Below, piece after piece: positions 39,152 to 48,429 of a stretch of DNA of 64,000 nt (its first letter is position 1; each line of letters opens with the position of its first letter). Position numbers and translations under genes: made by a program. The notes below the pieces were generated by a model. The model did not search any database, was not told where the DNA came from, and saw only the letters and a program-made list of their open reading frames with translations. The stretch is taken from the NCBI GenBank assembly GCA_042095695.1, contig JBELMP010000002.1, positions 6,043 to 70,042 of the forward strand, read 5' to 3'. The DNA comes from Maricaulis sp042095695 (GTDB lineage: Bacteria > Pseudomonadota > Alphaproteobacteria > Caulobacterales > Maricaulaceae).

Positions 39152-39844
39152 CTAGGCAGCCTTCATGTCGAATGAATAGCCTGCAGAGCGTACCGTGCGG
39201 ATCGGATCATGCTCTTCCTTGGTATTCAATGCCTTGCGCAGCCGTCCGACATGGACGTCCACAGTTCGCGCTTCGACATAGACATCTGCACCCCAGACCG
39301 CATCGAGCAATTGCTCGCGAGAGAAGACGCGACCCGGATGCTGCATCAGATAGTCCAGCAGCCGGAATTCGGTCGGTCCGAGATGAATCTCGCGATCGGC
39401 ACGCTTCACCCGGTGCGCCACGCGGTCCATGGTGATATCACCCGCCTTGATAATATCTTCGGCGAGGCCCGGACGGATGCGGCGCAAGACGGCGCGGATG
39501 CGGGCGAACAACTCCGTCATGGAGAAGGGTTTGACAATATAATCGTCAGCCCCGGTATCCAGTCCGCGCACCCGGTCGGTTTCCTCGCCGCGCGCTGTCA
39601 GCATGATGATCGGCACATTCGCTGTATCCTGGCGACTGCGCAGACGGCGGCAGACCTCAATGCCTGAGACCTTTGGCAGCATCCAGTCGACCAAAACCAG
39701 GTCTGGCGTGTTTTCTTCTGCCAGGATCAGAGCTTCCTCGCCATCGCCGGCGACGGAAACCTGATATCCTTCCTTCTCCAGATTGTACTGGAGGAGGGTT
39801 GCCAGGGCATCTTCATCTTCAACGACAAGAACGTGCGGATTCAT
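39152..39844 (-). CDS. phoB: Phosphate regulon response regulator PhoB
   Basis: The 230-residue protein is an OmpR-class regulator. The receiver domain has the acidic pair in LVVEDEDALATLL, the phospho-acceptor Asp53 (LVLVDWMLPKVSG), IIMLTARGEE and the Lys in DDYIVKPFS. The winged-helix domain shows LGPTEFRLLDYLMQHPGRVFSREQLLDAVW in pieces and RTVDVHVGRLRKAL. Length and Asp position equal those of E. coli PhoB. It activates phosphate-starvation genes at Pho boxes once phosphorylated by PhoR. I chose ATG 39844-39842 (MNPHVLVVEDE); the upstream in-frame extension is inside the phoU gap and lacks similarity. It lies 10 bases after phoU on the same strand. Confidence 0.95.
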   Translation of the reverse strand: MNPHVLVVEDEDALATLLQYNLEKEGYQVSVAGDGEEALILAEENTPDLVLVDWMLPKVSGIEVCRRLRSRQDTANVPIIMLTARGEETDRVRGLDTGADDYIVKPFSMTELFARIRAVLRRIRPGLAEDIIKAGDITMDRVAHRVKRADREIHLGPTEFRLLDYLMQHPGRVFSREQLLDAVWGADVYVEARTVDVHVGRLRKALNTKEEHDPIRTVRSAGYSFDMKAA

Positions 39845-39854
39845 TGTCTCACTC

Positions 39855-40556
39855 CTATTCCCGGTCCGCCTCGACGGCGGCTTTATCCGTCTCAAGATGG
39901 CGGCCCGTCACCATGAAATGTACGGCCTCGGCAATATTCGTCGCGTGATCACCCACGCGCTCCAGATTCTTGCCCACAAAAAGGATGTGCGCTCCGGGAC
40001 CCACCTGGTCCGGGCTGCGTGTCATGGCGACGAGAACATCGCGGATCAGCGCGTCATAATGATCATCAACCTCGTCATCGGAGCGCCAGACCTGGACGGC
40101 GGGCTCGATTTGGCGCGAGCTCATCGCGTCGAGGACTTCGCGCAATTGCTGCGCGACAATGATACCAAGACGTTCGACCTGCCCTGCTTCCTCCATGGGA
40201 GCGAAGGCCGCCATGTCCTGAGCGCGATAGGCGATGTTTTTGGCCAGATCGCCGACCCGTTCCAGATCCGCGGAGATCTTCAGCGCTGAGATGGTCATTC
40301 TCAGATCCATCGCCATCGGTTGACGCAGGGCGAAGAGCCGTATGACGCGCTTCTCGATCGCATCAGTCATTGCATTGACGGTCTGCTCGCGTTCGCGAAT
40401 GGCGGCCGAGGCCGAGGCATCGCGGCGCGTGAAGGCAGCAAGCGCTTCGGACAGCTGGGTTTCCACCAGCCCACCAAGCCGCGCAAGCTCGTCGGCGAGC
40501 GTGTCCAGTTCCGCACCATAGGCGGAAACGATATGCGTATTCTGGGAAAGTGCCAT
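39855..40556 (-). CDS. phoU: Phosphate signalling protein PhoU
   Basis: The 233-residue cytoplasmic protein is two three-helix bundles with the two PhoU metal-binding signatures: MTISALKISADLERVGDLAKNIA (about 90-112, read in part) and FVGKNLERVGDHATNIAE (about 195-212). PhoU links phosphate sufficiency, sensed by the Pst transporter, to PhoR so that PhoB is kept dephosphorylated. Start ATG 40556-40554, preceded by GGAGG (CCTCC on the plus strand at 40563). It precedes phoB by 10 bases and follows phoR after 190 bases that contain Pho-box-like half sites. No pst genes are present. Confidence 0.94.
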   Translation of the reverse strand: MALSQNTHIVSAYGAELDTLADELARLGGLVETQLSEALAAFTRRDASASAAIREREQTVNAMTDAIEKRVIRLFALRQPMAMDLRMTISALKISADLERVGDLAKNIAYRAQDMAAFAPMEEAGQVERLGIIVAQQLREVLDAMSSRQIEPAVQVWRSDDEVDDHYDALIRDVLVAMTRSPDQVGPGAHILFVGKNLERVGDHATNIAEAVHFMVTGRHLETDKAAVEADRE

Positions 40557-40701
40557 TCGGCCCTCCTGCCAGCCTCTTCGCGTTGGTCCGCTTCCCGGCT
40601 TCACAAACGCCACGCCACGCTTTAATCGAGCCCGTCTACAGACCCGCAACGCTCATCGAGAATGATCACCTTGGGGCGACACACATATCGATGATGCTGC
40701 G

Positions 40702-40741
40702 TCGCTTTATGACAGAAACGCTACCGATTTGTGACAATGAC
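40702..40741 (-). promoter_or_regulatory. Pho-box-like half sites upstream of phoU
   Basis: On the minus strand TTGTCAC (plus 40731-40737) and CTGTCAT (plus 40709-40715) match the PhoB half-site CTGTCAT/Y and start exactly 22 bases apart, that is two 11-base PhoB periods; each is followed by an A-rich spacer. The half site between them is poorly conserved (CGGTAGC). It lies about 160 bases before phoU, just after the phoR stop. Confidence 0.4.
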
Positions 40742-40746
40742 CAGAT

Positions 40747-42147
40747 TTACTCGCTACCGGCAAGCTCTTCATCCGGTTGTTCGTGCTGCAACTGCTTGAA
40801 GAAAACAGTGAAAACAGAACCGACGCCGGGTGCGCTTTCGACCGAAAACCCGCCGCGATGCCGGTTCACTATATGCTTCACGATCGCCAGGCCGAGCCCG
40901 GTGCCTTCCTTGGGGCCGCTCTTTTGACCATCGACCCGATAAAATCGTTCTGACAGGCGCGGCAGATTGCGGCGCTCAATGCCCTTGCCGCTATCGCGGA
41001 CCCGAATGGCGACATAGCGGTCCCCGGGCTCCGTAGTCGGCGCGGCCAGGGTCAGACGGCTTGCCGTCTCGCCGAGCGTCAGCGCGGGTCGTTCGGCGTC
41101 ATCGCGGCTCAACCCCGTCTTGAGCTCAAGCGAGAGGAGCGAACCGTCCGGTGAATATTTCACGGCATTCTCGACCAGGTTCTGCAGCACTTCGGTTAAC
41201 TGGTCGCGGTCGCCGGTCACCAGGGCGGCATCTGCCAATTCATGGGAAAAGCTGATCGACTTGGCGGCGATCTGGGGCCGCAGCATGTCGATTACATCCT
41301 CTGCAGCAGACCTGATGTCGGTGCGACTGCTCGGTGGAACATGCTCGTCCATCTCGATGCGAGAGAGTGAGAGCAGGTCATTGATCAGGCGCTGCATGCG
41401 CTCTGTCTGATCAAACATAATACCGAGGAAACGCTCGCGAGCGGCCGTGTCGTCCCGCGCATGCCCGCGCAGTGTCTCGATAAACCCCGCCAACGAGGCC
41501 AAGGGCGTGCGCAATTCATGACTTGCATTGGCGAGGAAGTCGGCTCGCATGCGGTCGGCACGCTTGATGGAGGTCTCGTCCAGCAGCACGAGCATGGCGC
41601 GCCAGGGCAGGATCGGGTCCGCCTGCATGGAAATGGGAGCCACATAGGCACGGACATGACTCTCGACAGGCGCCATATTCGAGTATTCCACCGGCTCGAC
41701 CTCGCCGCCGCGCAATGCGGTGCTAACCGCTTCAAGCACTTGCGGCTGACGCAGGACGGATGACAGATGACCGGGCGCTGTCCCGAGCCCCAGAAAACTG
41801 CGCGCAGCCGGATTGGCGCTTTCTATGCGACCGCCGCCGCCAATCATCAAGACAGGAATAGGCAGGGCGGAGACCATGGCCTGTGCCGACACTGTGGCGT
41901 CTTCCGGCAGGCTCACGACCGGGCGCGCCTGCGCCGCCTCATGGGGATTCAAAGTGGTGCTGACGGTCAGATAGTAAAAGACGGACAGGGCCGCGATGGT
42001 CGCGATCGCCACAATTGTAGGTACAAATCCGAGCTCGCCGAAAATCCAAAGCAGGAGCAGGACCGTACTCCCCAAGGCTGCCACCGCAGCAGTATCGCGT
42101 CGCCGAATTCTGACGGAGGGTTGGGAATCTCGCTCGACCTTTCGCAA
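40747..42147 (-). CDS. phoR: Phosphate regulon sensor histidine kinase PhoR
   Basis: The 466-residue kinase has two N-terminal membrane helices (about 21-38 and 41-60) with almost no periplasmic loop, as in PhoR. A PAS domain follows at about 90-195 (ALPIPVLMIGGGGRIESANPAARSFLGLG). The dimerisation domain carries the phospho-His210 in ANASHELRTPLASLAGFIETL, and the ATPase domain has the N box LVENAVKYSP, the G1 box VRDSGKGIE and the G2 box KEGTGLGLAIVKHI. It phosphorylates PhoB under phosphate limitation. The frame opens with TTG 42147-42145 (MRKVERDSQP); no ATG gives both membrane helices, so this rare start is a best guess. It is upstream of phoU and phoB. Confidence 0.9.
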   Translation of the reverse strand: MRKVERDSQPSVRIRRRDTAAVAALGSTVLLLLWIFGELGFVPTIVAIATIAALSVFYYLTVSTTLNPHEAAQARPVVSLPEDATVSAQAMVSALPIPVLMIGGGGRIESANPAARSFLGLGTAPGHLSSVLRQPQVLEAVSTALRGGEVEPVEYSNMAPVESHVRAYVAPISMQADPILPWRAMLVLLDETSIKRADRMRADFLANASHELRTPLASLAGFIETLRGHARDDTAARERFLGIMFDQTERMQRLINDLLSLSRIEMDEHVPPSSRTDIRSAAEDVIDMLRPQIAAKSISFSHELADAALVTGDRDQLTEVLQNLVENAVKYSPDGSLLSLELKTGLSRDDAERPALTLGETASRLTLAAPTTEPGDRYVAIRVRDSGKGIERRNLPRLSERFYRVDGQKSGPKEGTGLGLAIVKHIVNRHRGGFSVESAPGVGSVFTVFFKQLQHEQPDEELAGSE

Positions 42148-42355
42148 AGTTCACTCGTTTTCTTTGGCTTTTTGCGGCAATAGAGCGCCAATCCGTGAGG
42201 GTGCGCACATTATTTACCGGCCTCTATGGCACAGAGTTCGGCAGAGGTGAAATCCTGCTGTTTAAAAAGGCAAAACACGCAGGAACCACATCTCGAAAAT
42301 CGTGACGTTTTTCATGGAAATCGATAGGCATTTAGTGTTTTTCGATAAATTTATG

Positions 42356-42388
42356 TTGACATTCGCTATGCGCTCCATAGGATGCGCT
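42356..42388 (+). promoter_or_regulatory. Sigma-70-type promoter and repeats before the RND operon
   Basis: TTGACA (42356-42361) and TAGGAT (42378-42383) are separated by 16 bases and lie 39 bases before the outer-membrane factor gene. ATGCGCT is repeated at 42368-42374 and 42382-42388, over the spacer and -10, and TCGATA recurs at 42321 and 42342. These repeats look like a repressor site, but no regulator gene adjoins. Confidence 0.5.
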
Positions 42389-42421
42389 ATCGGTAGAGCT
42401 CATGACGTGCGGGGACAACGC

Positions 42422-43825
42422 ATGCGTAAACATTTGTTAGTAATCGCGACGGCGCTGACCGCAGCCTCCTGCGCCAGTACGCCGGCATTCCAGGCAGACC
42501 AGGTTCTGCCCGAAGCGCCACAAAGCTGGGTCGCAGCGCCACAGGCCAGCGGGGAATCAGCCTCGCGCGACTGGATAGCGGCTCTTGGCACGCCGGCATT
42601 GACGCCGCTTGTCGAAGAAGCCTTCGAATCCAGTCCGTCGCTTGCGCAATCTCTGGCACGCTATGATGCGGCACTCGCATCAGCGCGTGTCTCACGCGCC
42701 GCGCGCCTGCCCAGCCTGAATGGCTCAGCGGATTATACGCGCACAGAGGTCAATGCGACCTCGACCGGGTCAGACAGTTATTCACTGGGCCTGGGTACAT
42801 CCTGGGAAGTCGATCTCTGGGGCCGTGTTCGCAATACGGCGAATGCTGCGTCGCTTGACGCCGATGCCGCCGCCGAGGACTTGCGCGCCGCGCAGCTCTC
42901 GATCGCCGGACAGGTCTCTCGCGCCTGGTTCGCCCTGGTCGAGGCCCGACAGCAAACAGAGCTGGCCCAGCGCGATCTGGAAGCCCTTTCATTAACTGAA
43001 TCCATCACCGAGCGCCGCTTCACGCGCGGCCTTGTTCGCTCTTCGGATGTGCGCACAGCACGCAGTGCCCTGGCCTCCTCTGAGGCCACGCTGGCCTCGC
43101 GCCTGCGCAGCGAGGCAGCCGCCGCGCGCAGCCTTGAAACCCTGCTGGGCCGTTATCCCGCCGCCCGGATAAACCGGGAGGGCGAAATTCCCGATCTCGA
43201 GACGCTCGGGGATATTGGATCTCCGGCAGAATTGCTGATCCGCCGTCCCGACGTGATCGCCGCAGAGCGTCGTCTCGAGGCTGCAGGCCTGCGCATCGAT
43301 GCCGCACGCGCCGCCCTCCTGCCGACTTTGTCGCTGAGCGGTAGCGCCGGCACCGGCGGTGCGAGCACGGATGATCTGTTCGATGCCGACACGCTGGTCT
43401 CCAATCTGATCGGCTCGCTGGCGGCACCCATCTTCCAGGGCGGGCGCCTGCGCGCCCAGGTCGACCAGGCTGAGGCGAATGCCGAGCTTGCGATCGCATC
43501 CTATGTCCAGACCGTGCTTGCAGCCTGGCAGGAAGCGGAAAACGTCATCTTTGCCGACCAGATCCTGGAAGCCCGGGTCGCCAGTCTGGGCCGGGCCTTC
43601 AACGAAGCCGCAGAAGCCGAAGACCTGGTCATCCAGCAATATGCGCGCGGCGTTGCCACGATTTTTGACCTGCTGAACGCCTATTCCCGGCGGATCAGTG
43701 CAGAAAGCCAGTACATCTCGGCGCGCCGCGAGCGCGCGGCCAACCGGGTTGATCTTTATCTCGCCATTGCCGGCGATTTCGTTGTCGCGGGCGCACCGGC
43801 GCCGACGACATTCACGGGAGAATAA
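42422..43825 (+). CDS. RND efflux outer membrane lipoprotein (OprM/NodT family)
   Basis: The 467-residue preprotein starts at ATG 42422 with a lipoprotein signal (MRKHLLVIATALTAASCAS) and contains the two repeated helical-coil regions of TolC-family channels. Family blocks include WIAALGTPALTPLVEEAFESSP, SLGLGTSWEVDLWGRVRNTA (typical FSWEIDLWGR block), LETLLGRYPAAR, SPAELLIRRPDVIAAERRLEAA (the RRPDI signature), SLAAPIFQGGRLRAQVDQAEA and the C-terminal QYARGVATIFDLLNAYSRR. It forms the outer-membrane exit duct of the pump encoded by the next two genes. The frame is open further upstream (42302), but the lipobox fixes this start. The MFP gene follows after 2 bases. Confidence 0.9.
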   Translation: MRKHLLVIATALTAASCASTPAFQADQVLPEAPQSWVAAPQASGESASRDWIAALGTPALTPLVEEAFESSPSLAQSLARYDAALASARVSRAARLPSLNGSADYTRTEVNATSTGSDSYSLGLGTSWEVDLWGRVRNTANAASLDADAAAEDLRAAQLSIAGQVSRAWFALVEARQQTELAQRDLEALSLTESITERRFTRGLVRSSDVRTARSALASSEATLASRLRSEAAAARSLETLLGRYPAARINREGEIPDLETLGDIGSPAELLIRRPDVIAAERRLEAAGLRIDAARAALLPTLSLSGSAGTGGASTDDLFDADTLVSNLIGSLAAPIFQGGRLRAQVDQAEANAELAIASYVQTVLAAWQEAENVIFADQILEARVASLGRAFNEAAEAEDLVIQQYARGVATIFDLLNAYSRRISAESQYISARRERAANRVDLYLAIAGDFVVAGAPAPTTFTGE

Positions 43826-43827
43826 TC

Positions 43828-45108
43828 ATGGGTACCTTTTTTGGACGCCTTATCATCATTGCCGGCGTTATTGGCGTGGCATTCTTGGCCGTCACGACCC
43901 TTGTCAGCACGGCGCCAGAGCCTGAGCGGGCAAATTCGGCTCCACGACCTGTGGCAGTCTTCGTCGAAGAGACGCAACGCGAAACCGTATCGCTTACCGT
44001 CACCTCGCAGGGCGAGGCCCGGCCGCGCACCCAGATTAATCTGGTTCCGGAAGTCGGCGGGCGCATCACCTATGTGAACCCGGACTTCATCGAAGGCGGT
44101 TTCTTTGAAGCCGGCGAAACCCTGGTCCGGATCGAGGATGCCGATTACCGGCTTGCCGTGACGCGAGCGGAAGCCCAGGTGGCGCAGGCGCAGCAGGCCC
44201 TGACCCGCGAACAGGCCGAATCCGACCTTGCGCGTTCGGAATGGGAAGAATTGGGTGAAGGCGAAGCGTCATCACTGACCTTGCGCGAACCGCAACTGGC
44301 GGAGGCACGCGCCCAGCTGGCTGCAGCGTCAGCCACGCTTCAGGGCGCCCGTCTAGACCTTCAGCGCACACGTATTTCAGCCCCCTTCTCTGGTCGTGTC
44401 CGCTCGATCAATGCTGACCTCGGACAATTCGTCTCCCCGGGCACACCGCTGGGTGAAGTCTTCTCCACCGACCAGGTATTGGTCCGCCTGCCGCTGACCG
44501 ATTACGATCTCGGCCTGCTGGGTATTCCGATCGCGTTCAATGCGGAAACCGATGGTGGCGGCATTCCGGTCACCCTGACCGCGACGCTGGCCGGCCAGCG
44601 CCAGGAATGGCTCGCCGAAATCACCCGCACCGATAGCGCCATCGACTCCCAGACGCGCGTTCTCTATGCCATCGCCGAAGTCAATGACCCCTATGGCGCC
44701 GCGGCGTCCAATGGCGCCCCTTTGGCCGTCGGCCTCTTCCTCACGGCCCGGATTGAAGGTCGCGAAGTGGAAAATGCCTATGTTCTGCCGCGCTCTGCAC
44801 TGCGGGGTGAGAATACGGTTCTGGTCGCCGAGCCAGGCGGGACGCTCTCGGTCCGCTCCGTCGACGTCGTCACCTCGAATGATGAGTCCCTGATTGTCTC
44901 TTCCGGTGTTGGCGCCGGCGAGATGGTCGTTATCTCCCCGATCCGCGGCGCCAATGACGGGATGCGTATCCAGTCGCTCGACGGCGATGGCGAAGTGATC
45001 GCGGCCTATTCGGCAACGATCGAGACGCCGGACGAGGAAACCATCGAAGGTCTTGCCGAAACTGATAATGGCGAGAGCGACAATGAAAATGCTGCGAGTG
45101 CCGGCTAA
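43828..45108 (+). CDS. RND efflux periplasmic adaptor (membrane fusion protein)
   Basis: The 426-residue protein has an N-terminal hydrophobic anchor (LIIIAGVIGVAFLAVTTLV) and the membrane fusion order of barrel-lipoyl-hairpin-lipoyl-barrel. The lipoyl halves are seen at PRTQINLVPEVGGRITYVNPDFIEGGFFEAGE (in part, about 67-98) and RISAPFSGRVRSINADLGQFVSPG. A coiled hairpin between them (about 112-180) contacts the outer-membrane channel. It bridges the RND pump and the OprM-like duct. The C-terminus is unusually acidic (DEETIEGLAETDNGESDNEN), unlike most family members. Start ATG 43828 lies behind GGAGAATA; the pump gene follows after 26 bases. Confidence 0.92.
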   Translation: MGTFFGRLIIIAGVIGVAFLAVTTLVSTAPEPERANSAPRPVAVFVEETQRETVSLTVTSQGEARPRTQINLVPEVGGRITYVNPDFIEGGFFEAGETLVRIEDADYRLAVTRAEAQVAQAQQALTREQAESDLARSEWEELGEGEASSLTLREPQLAEARAQLAAASATLQGARLDLQRTRISAPFSGRVRSINADLGQFVSPGTPLGEVFSTDQVLVRLPLTDYDLGLLGIPIAFNAETDGGGIPVTLTATLAGQRQEWLAEITRTDSAIDSQTRVLYAIAEVNDPYGAAASNGAPLAVGLFLTARIEGREVENAYVLPRSALRGENTVLVAEPGGTLSVRSVDVVTSNDESLIVSSGVGAGEMVVISPIRGANDGMRIQSLDGDGEVIAAYSATIETPDEETIEGLAETDNGESDNENAASAG

Positions 45109-45134
45109 ACGGCCGCAGAATTGAGGACATCTCG

Positions 45135-48100
45135 ATGACTGATCCGAACGAAACCCACCAAGCTGCACCCAAGGGCATTATCGCCTGGTTCGCTGGCAAC
45201 TCAGTCGCCGCCAACCTACTGATGATGCTTGCCATTTTTGGCGGTATCTTTGGCTATTTCCAACTCAATCGGGAAGTCTTCCCGAATGTGGCCTTCAACG
45301 GCGCAACCGTGTCCGTCGCCTGGCCCGGCGCGTCGCCGCAAGAGGTGGAAGAACAGATCATCGTCCGGATCGAGGAAGCCCTCACAGACATTGACGGCAT
45401 TGACACCATCACTTCGACCGCGGTCGAAGGCAGCGGCTGGGTGAATATCGAGGGCAAGCCTTCGGTCGACATCGCCGCCTTCATTGATGAAATCAAACTC
45501 AATGTGGATTCTATCAATAACCTGCCGCAATCCTCGTTCCGACCCGTCGTAAATCAGTGGCGCTCCGGCGACTGGCTGATCGGGTTTGCCGTTCACGGGG
45601 AAATCGGTCGCCGCGACCTGCAGCAATTCGCGGATGAAATCCGCGATGAGGTGGCCAACCAGGTGCCCGGCGTATCCGTCGTCGGCATTATGGGACGCCT
45701 CAATGAAGAAGTTTCGATCGAACTGTCCGAGGAGAGCCTGCAGCGCTACGGGCTGAGTTTTGACGAAGTCACCCGTGCGGTTCAAACCAGCTCGCTCAAC
45801 GCCTCCGCCGGTTCTGTGCGCACGGATCTGGGGGACTTGTCACTCACCTCGCGCCAGCTGGCCGACACGCAACAGGATTTCGAAAACATCATCATCCGCC
45901 AGACGCCGGATGGCGGCACGCTTCGCGTACGCGATGTGGCCACGGTCACCGACGGTTTCGTCGATGCCAACCTGATGTCTACCTATAATGGCGAACCCAT
46001 GGTCATCGTCTATGTGGAGACCACGGCCAATAGCGATGTCGTCGACATTTCCACGGGCGTACAGGCCTATATCGATGAGAAGCGCCTGGAGCTTCCCGAC
46101 GGGATTTCACTGTCGCTGTGGTGGGATAATTCCGAGCTCTATGAGGGCCGGATGAATACGATCCTGAACTCCGCCATGATCGGTGGCGGCCTGGTCCTGA
46201 TCGTTCTCTTCCTCTTCCTCCGCCCGATTGTCGCCTTCTGGGTCACGGTCGGCATTTTCACCGCCTTTGGCGGCGCCTTCCTCCTGCTGCCGATGATGGA
46301 TGTGACACTGAATATGCTGTCACTCTTCGCCTTCCTTCTGGTGATCGGGATCGTTGTCGACGATGCCATTGTGGTCGGAGAGAATATTTATGACAGGGTG
46401 GAGCGAGGCGAACAGGGGCTCACCGCTGCTGTCGTAGGCACGCAGATGGTCGCCAAACCGGTGATCTTCGCCGTGATCACCACGATCATGATGTTCTCAC
46501 CCTGGATGCTGATTACCGGCCCGACTGTACAATTCACCAAGCAAATCTCACTGGTCGTCGTCGCGGCGCTGACCTTCTCGCTGATCGAATCCCTGCTGAT
46601 CCTGCCGGCTCACCTCGGCCATCTTAAGCCGCAATCCAATAAAGGCTTCTTCGGTCCGCTGATCGCCGTTCAGCGTGCCATCGCCTTCTCGCTCGTGGCG
46701 ATCGCCCGCTATGTCTACCGGCCGATCGCGAAATTCTCGATCGCCAATCGGTATGCCACTGTGGTCGCATTTATCGGCATTTTCGCAGTCGCGATTACGC
46801 TGATGACGACGAACCGGGTGGGCTCGGTCTTCATGCCACAAATCGAGAACGAGACCATCCAGGTCACCATCCAGCTCGCTGAAGGCACGCCTTGGAGCCG
46901 GACGGAACAGGTTCGCCGGCAGCTCGATGATGCACAGGACGAGGCCCTGCAATATTATCGCGACCAATATCCTGGCGAGATCGACATGATCGAGTCCCGC
47001 TCCACCGTCGCTTCTGACGCGCGCATCAATGCCTGGATCACCCTCGCCGATCCCGAGGTTCGCCCCGGCGGCTATCCGACGGCCGAGGTTGCACGCGAGA
47101 TCCGCCAGATGATGGGTCCGGTCCCCGATGCGGAGGAAGTTCGCTTCGACTCGACCATCAATGAAGGCGGCAACTCCGTCAGCTTCGCCCTGTCCGGCCA
47201 GGATCTCGGCGAATTGCGGGAAGCCGCAGACGAGCTGAAGGAACAGCTGCGCAGCTATGACACGCTCTATGATGTCGTCGACAGCCTGCAGACATCGACG
47301 CAGGAATTGCAATTCTCCCTGCGCCCGGATGCTCAAGCCCTGGGACTGACATTGAATGATGTCACCCGCCAGGTGCGTCAGGCTTTCTTCGGCGACGAGG
47401 CGCAGCGCCTGCCGCGTGATGGCCAGGATGTCCGCGTCATGATCCGCCTCGACGAGGAATCGCGCCGCTCGCTCGACACGCTTCGTGAAATCCGGATTCG
47501 GACCGGCGATGGCCGCGAGGTCCCGCTCTCTGCCGTCTCCGATGTGGAGTTCGCCCCCGGGCTTAACCGGATCAATCGCCGCAATGGCATGCGCACAGTC
47601 ACGGTTACCGCCGAGCTGTCGGATCCGGCCGCGCGCGGTACGATCGAAACCAGCCTGGAAGGCGAGTTCTGGCCGGACTGGGAGTTGCGGCATCCTGAGG
47701 TCAGCCGTGACGAGATCGGTGAAGCCGAGGGCCAGAGAGAGTTCATGAATGAGGTCACCAGCCTGCTGCTTCTGGCACTGGTTTCCATGTATCTCCTGCT
47801 GGCCATTGCCTTCCGGTCCTATTTCCAGCCGATCCTGATCATGATCGCCATTCCGTTCGCGCTCGCCGGAGCCATATTCGGGCATTATCTCTATGATCTG
47901 CCCATCGCGCTTTTCTCCTACTTCGGAGTCGGCGCGGCGGCTGGCGTTGTGATCAATGACAATCTGGTTCTGATCGATTTCGTGAACCGGCTGCGCGCCA
48001 ATGGCGTCGGCGCCTTCCAGGCGCTGGTTGATGCCGGTGTGCAGCGTTTCCGCCCGATCCTGCTGACCTCGGTCACCACCTTCCTCGGGATCTTCCCGAT

Positions 48101-48353
48101 GATGGCGGAGCAATCAACGCAGGCACAATTCCTCAAGCCGATGGTTGTCGCGCTCGGATTTGCCGTGATCTTTGCACTCTTCCTGACCCTGCTGTTTGTG
48201 CCCGCGCTGTACGGTATCGGTGTCGATATCGCACGCTTTTTCCGTCGCCTGTGGACCGGCAAGAGCCAGCGTGCACTGGGTTCGGACTATCAAGATACCG
48301 ACTTCGCCCATGGCGAACTTCCCGGACATCTTGACCCGTCACAGGCAGAGTGA
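45135..48353 (+). CDS. RND family efflux permease (AcrB/HAE-1-like)
   Basis: The 1072-residue inner-membrane pump has twelve membrane helices and two large periplasmic loops in duplicated halves. It opens with the family pattern IAWFAGNSVAANLLMMLAIFGG and VFPNVAFNGATVSVAWPGASPQEVE. Proton relay residues are present: the Asp pair in IGIVVDDAIVVGENIYDRV (Asp409, Asp410) in TM4. The C-terminal half has GAAAGVVINDNLVLIDFVNRLRANG and RPILLTSVTTFLGIFPM. The protein resembles the proton-driven hydrophobe exporters but lacks features that would fix a substrate. It closes the operon; a perfect 13-base-stem terminator follows 18 bases after the stop. Confidence 0.94.
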   Translation: MTDPNETHQAAPKGIIAWFAGNSVAANLLMMLAIFGGIFGYFQLNREVFPNVAFNGATVSVAWPGASPQEVEEQIIVRIEEALTDIDGIDTITSTAVEGSGWVNIEGKPSVDIAAFIDEIKLNVDSINNLPQSSFRPVVNQWRSGDWLIGFAVHGEIGRRDLQQFADEIRDEVANQVPGVSVVGIMGRLNEEVSIELSEESLQRYGLSFDEVTRAVQTSSLNASAGSVRTDLGDLSLTSRQLADTQQDFENIIIRQTPDGGTLRVRDVATVTDGFVDANLMSTYNGEPMVIVYVETTANSDVVDISTGVQAYIDEKRLELPDGISLSLWWDNSELYEGRMNTILNSAMIGGGLVLIVLFLFLRPIVAFWVTVGIFTAFGGAFLLLPMMDVTLNMLSLFAFLLVIGIVVDDAIVVGENIYDRVERGEQGLTAAVVGTQMVAKPVIFAVITTIMMFSPWMLITGPTVQFTKQISLVVVAALTFSLIESLLILPAHLGHLKPQSNKGFFGPLIAVQRAIAFSLVAIARYVYRPIAKFSIANRYATVVAFIGIFAVAITLMTTNRVGSVFMPQIENETIQVTIQLAEGTPWSRTEQVRRQLDDAQDEALQYYRDQYPGEIDMIESRSTVASDARINAWITLADPEVRPGGYPTAEVAREIRQMMGPVPDAEEVRFDSTINEGGNSVSFALSGQDLGELREAADELKEQLRSYDTLYDVVDSLQTSTQELQFSLRPDAQALGLTLNDVTRQVRQAFFGDEAQRLPRDGQDVRVMIRLDEESRRSLDTLREIRIRTGDGREVPLSAVSDVEFAPGLNRINRRNGMRTVTVTAELSDPAARGTIETSLEGEFWPDWELRHPEVSRDEIGEAEGQREFMNEVTSLLLLALVSMYLLLAIAFRSYFQPILIMIAIPFALAGAIFGHYLYDLPIALFSYFGVGAAAGVVINDNLVLIDFVNRLRANGVGAFQALVDAGVQRFRPILLTSVTTFLGIFPMMAEQSTQAQFLKPMVVALGFAVIFALFLTLLFVPALYGIGVDIARFFRRLWTGKSQRALGSDYQDTDFAHGELPGHLDPSQAE

Positions 48354-48371
48354 TCAGTCTATAACGCAACG

Positions 48372-48409
48372 AGATGCCTTCTGCCGGGGCTGGCAGAAGG
48401 CATCTTTCA
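48372..48409 (+). terminator. Terminator of the RND operon
   Basis: GATGCCTTCTGCC (48373-48385) and GGCAGAAGGCATC (48392-48404) form a perfect 13-base stem, one more A-T pair outside it, with loop GGGGCT and a TTT start to the tail (TTTCATTCTT). Confidence 0.85.
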
Positions 48410-48429
48410 TTCTTCCAAAGGGGGACATT

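Noticed and set aside
46548..48113. 521-codon open frame antisense to the RND permease gene
   Set aside because: It lies wholly opposite a clearly recognised efflux pump; high-GC codon bias opens such shadow frames, and its composition (His/Asp/Gly/Gln-rich) fits no protein family.
48354..48429. M13 copy 1 frame extended upstream to 48196
   Set aside because: The extension would lie inside the RND permease gene and across its terminator; the lipoprotein signal at 48430 fixes the start.
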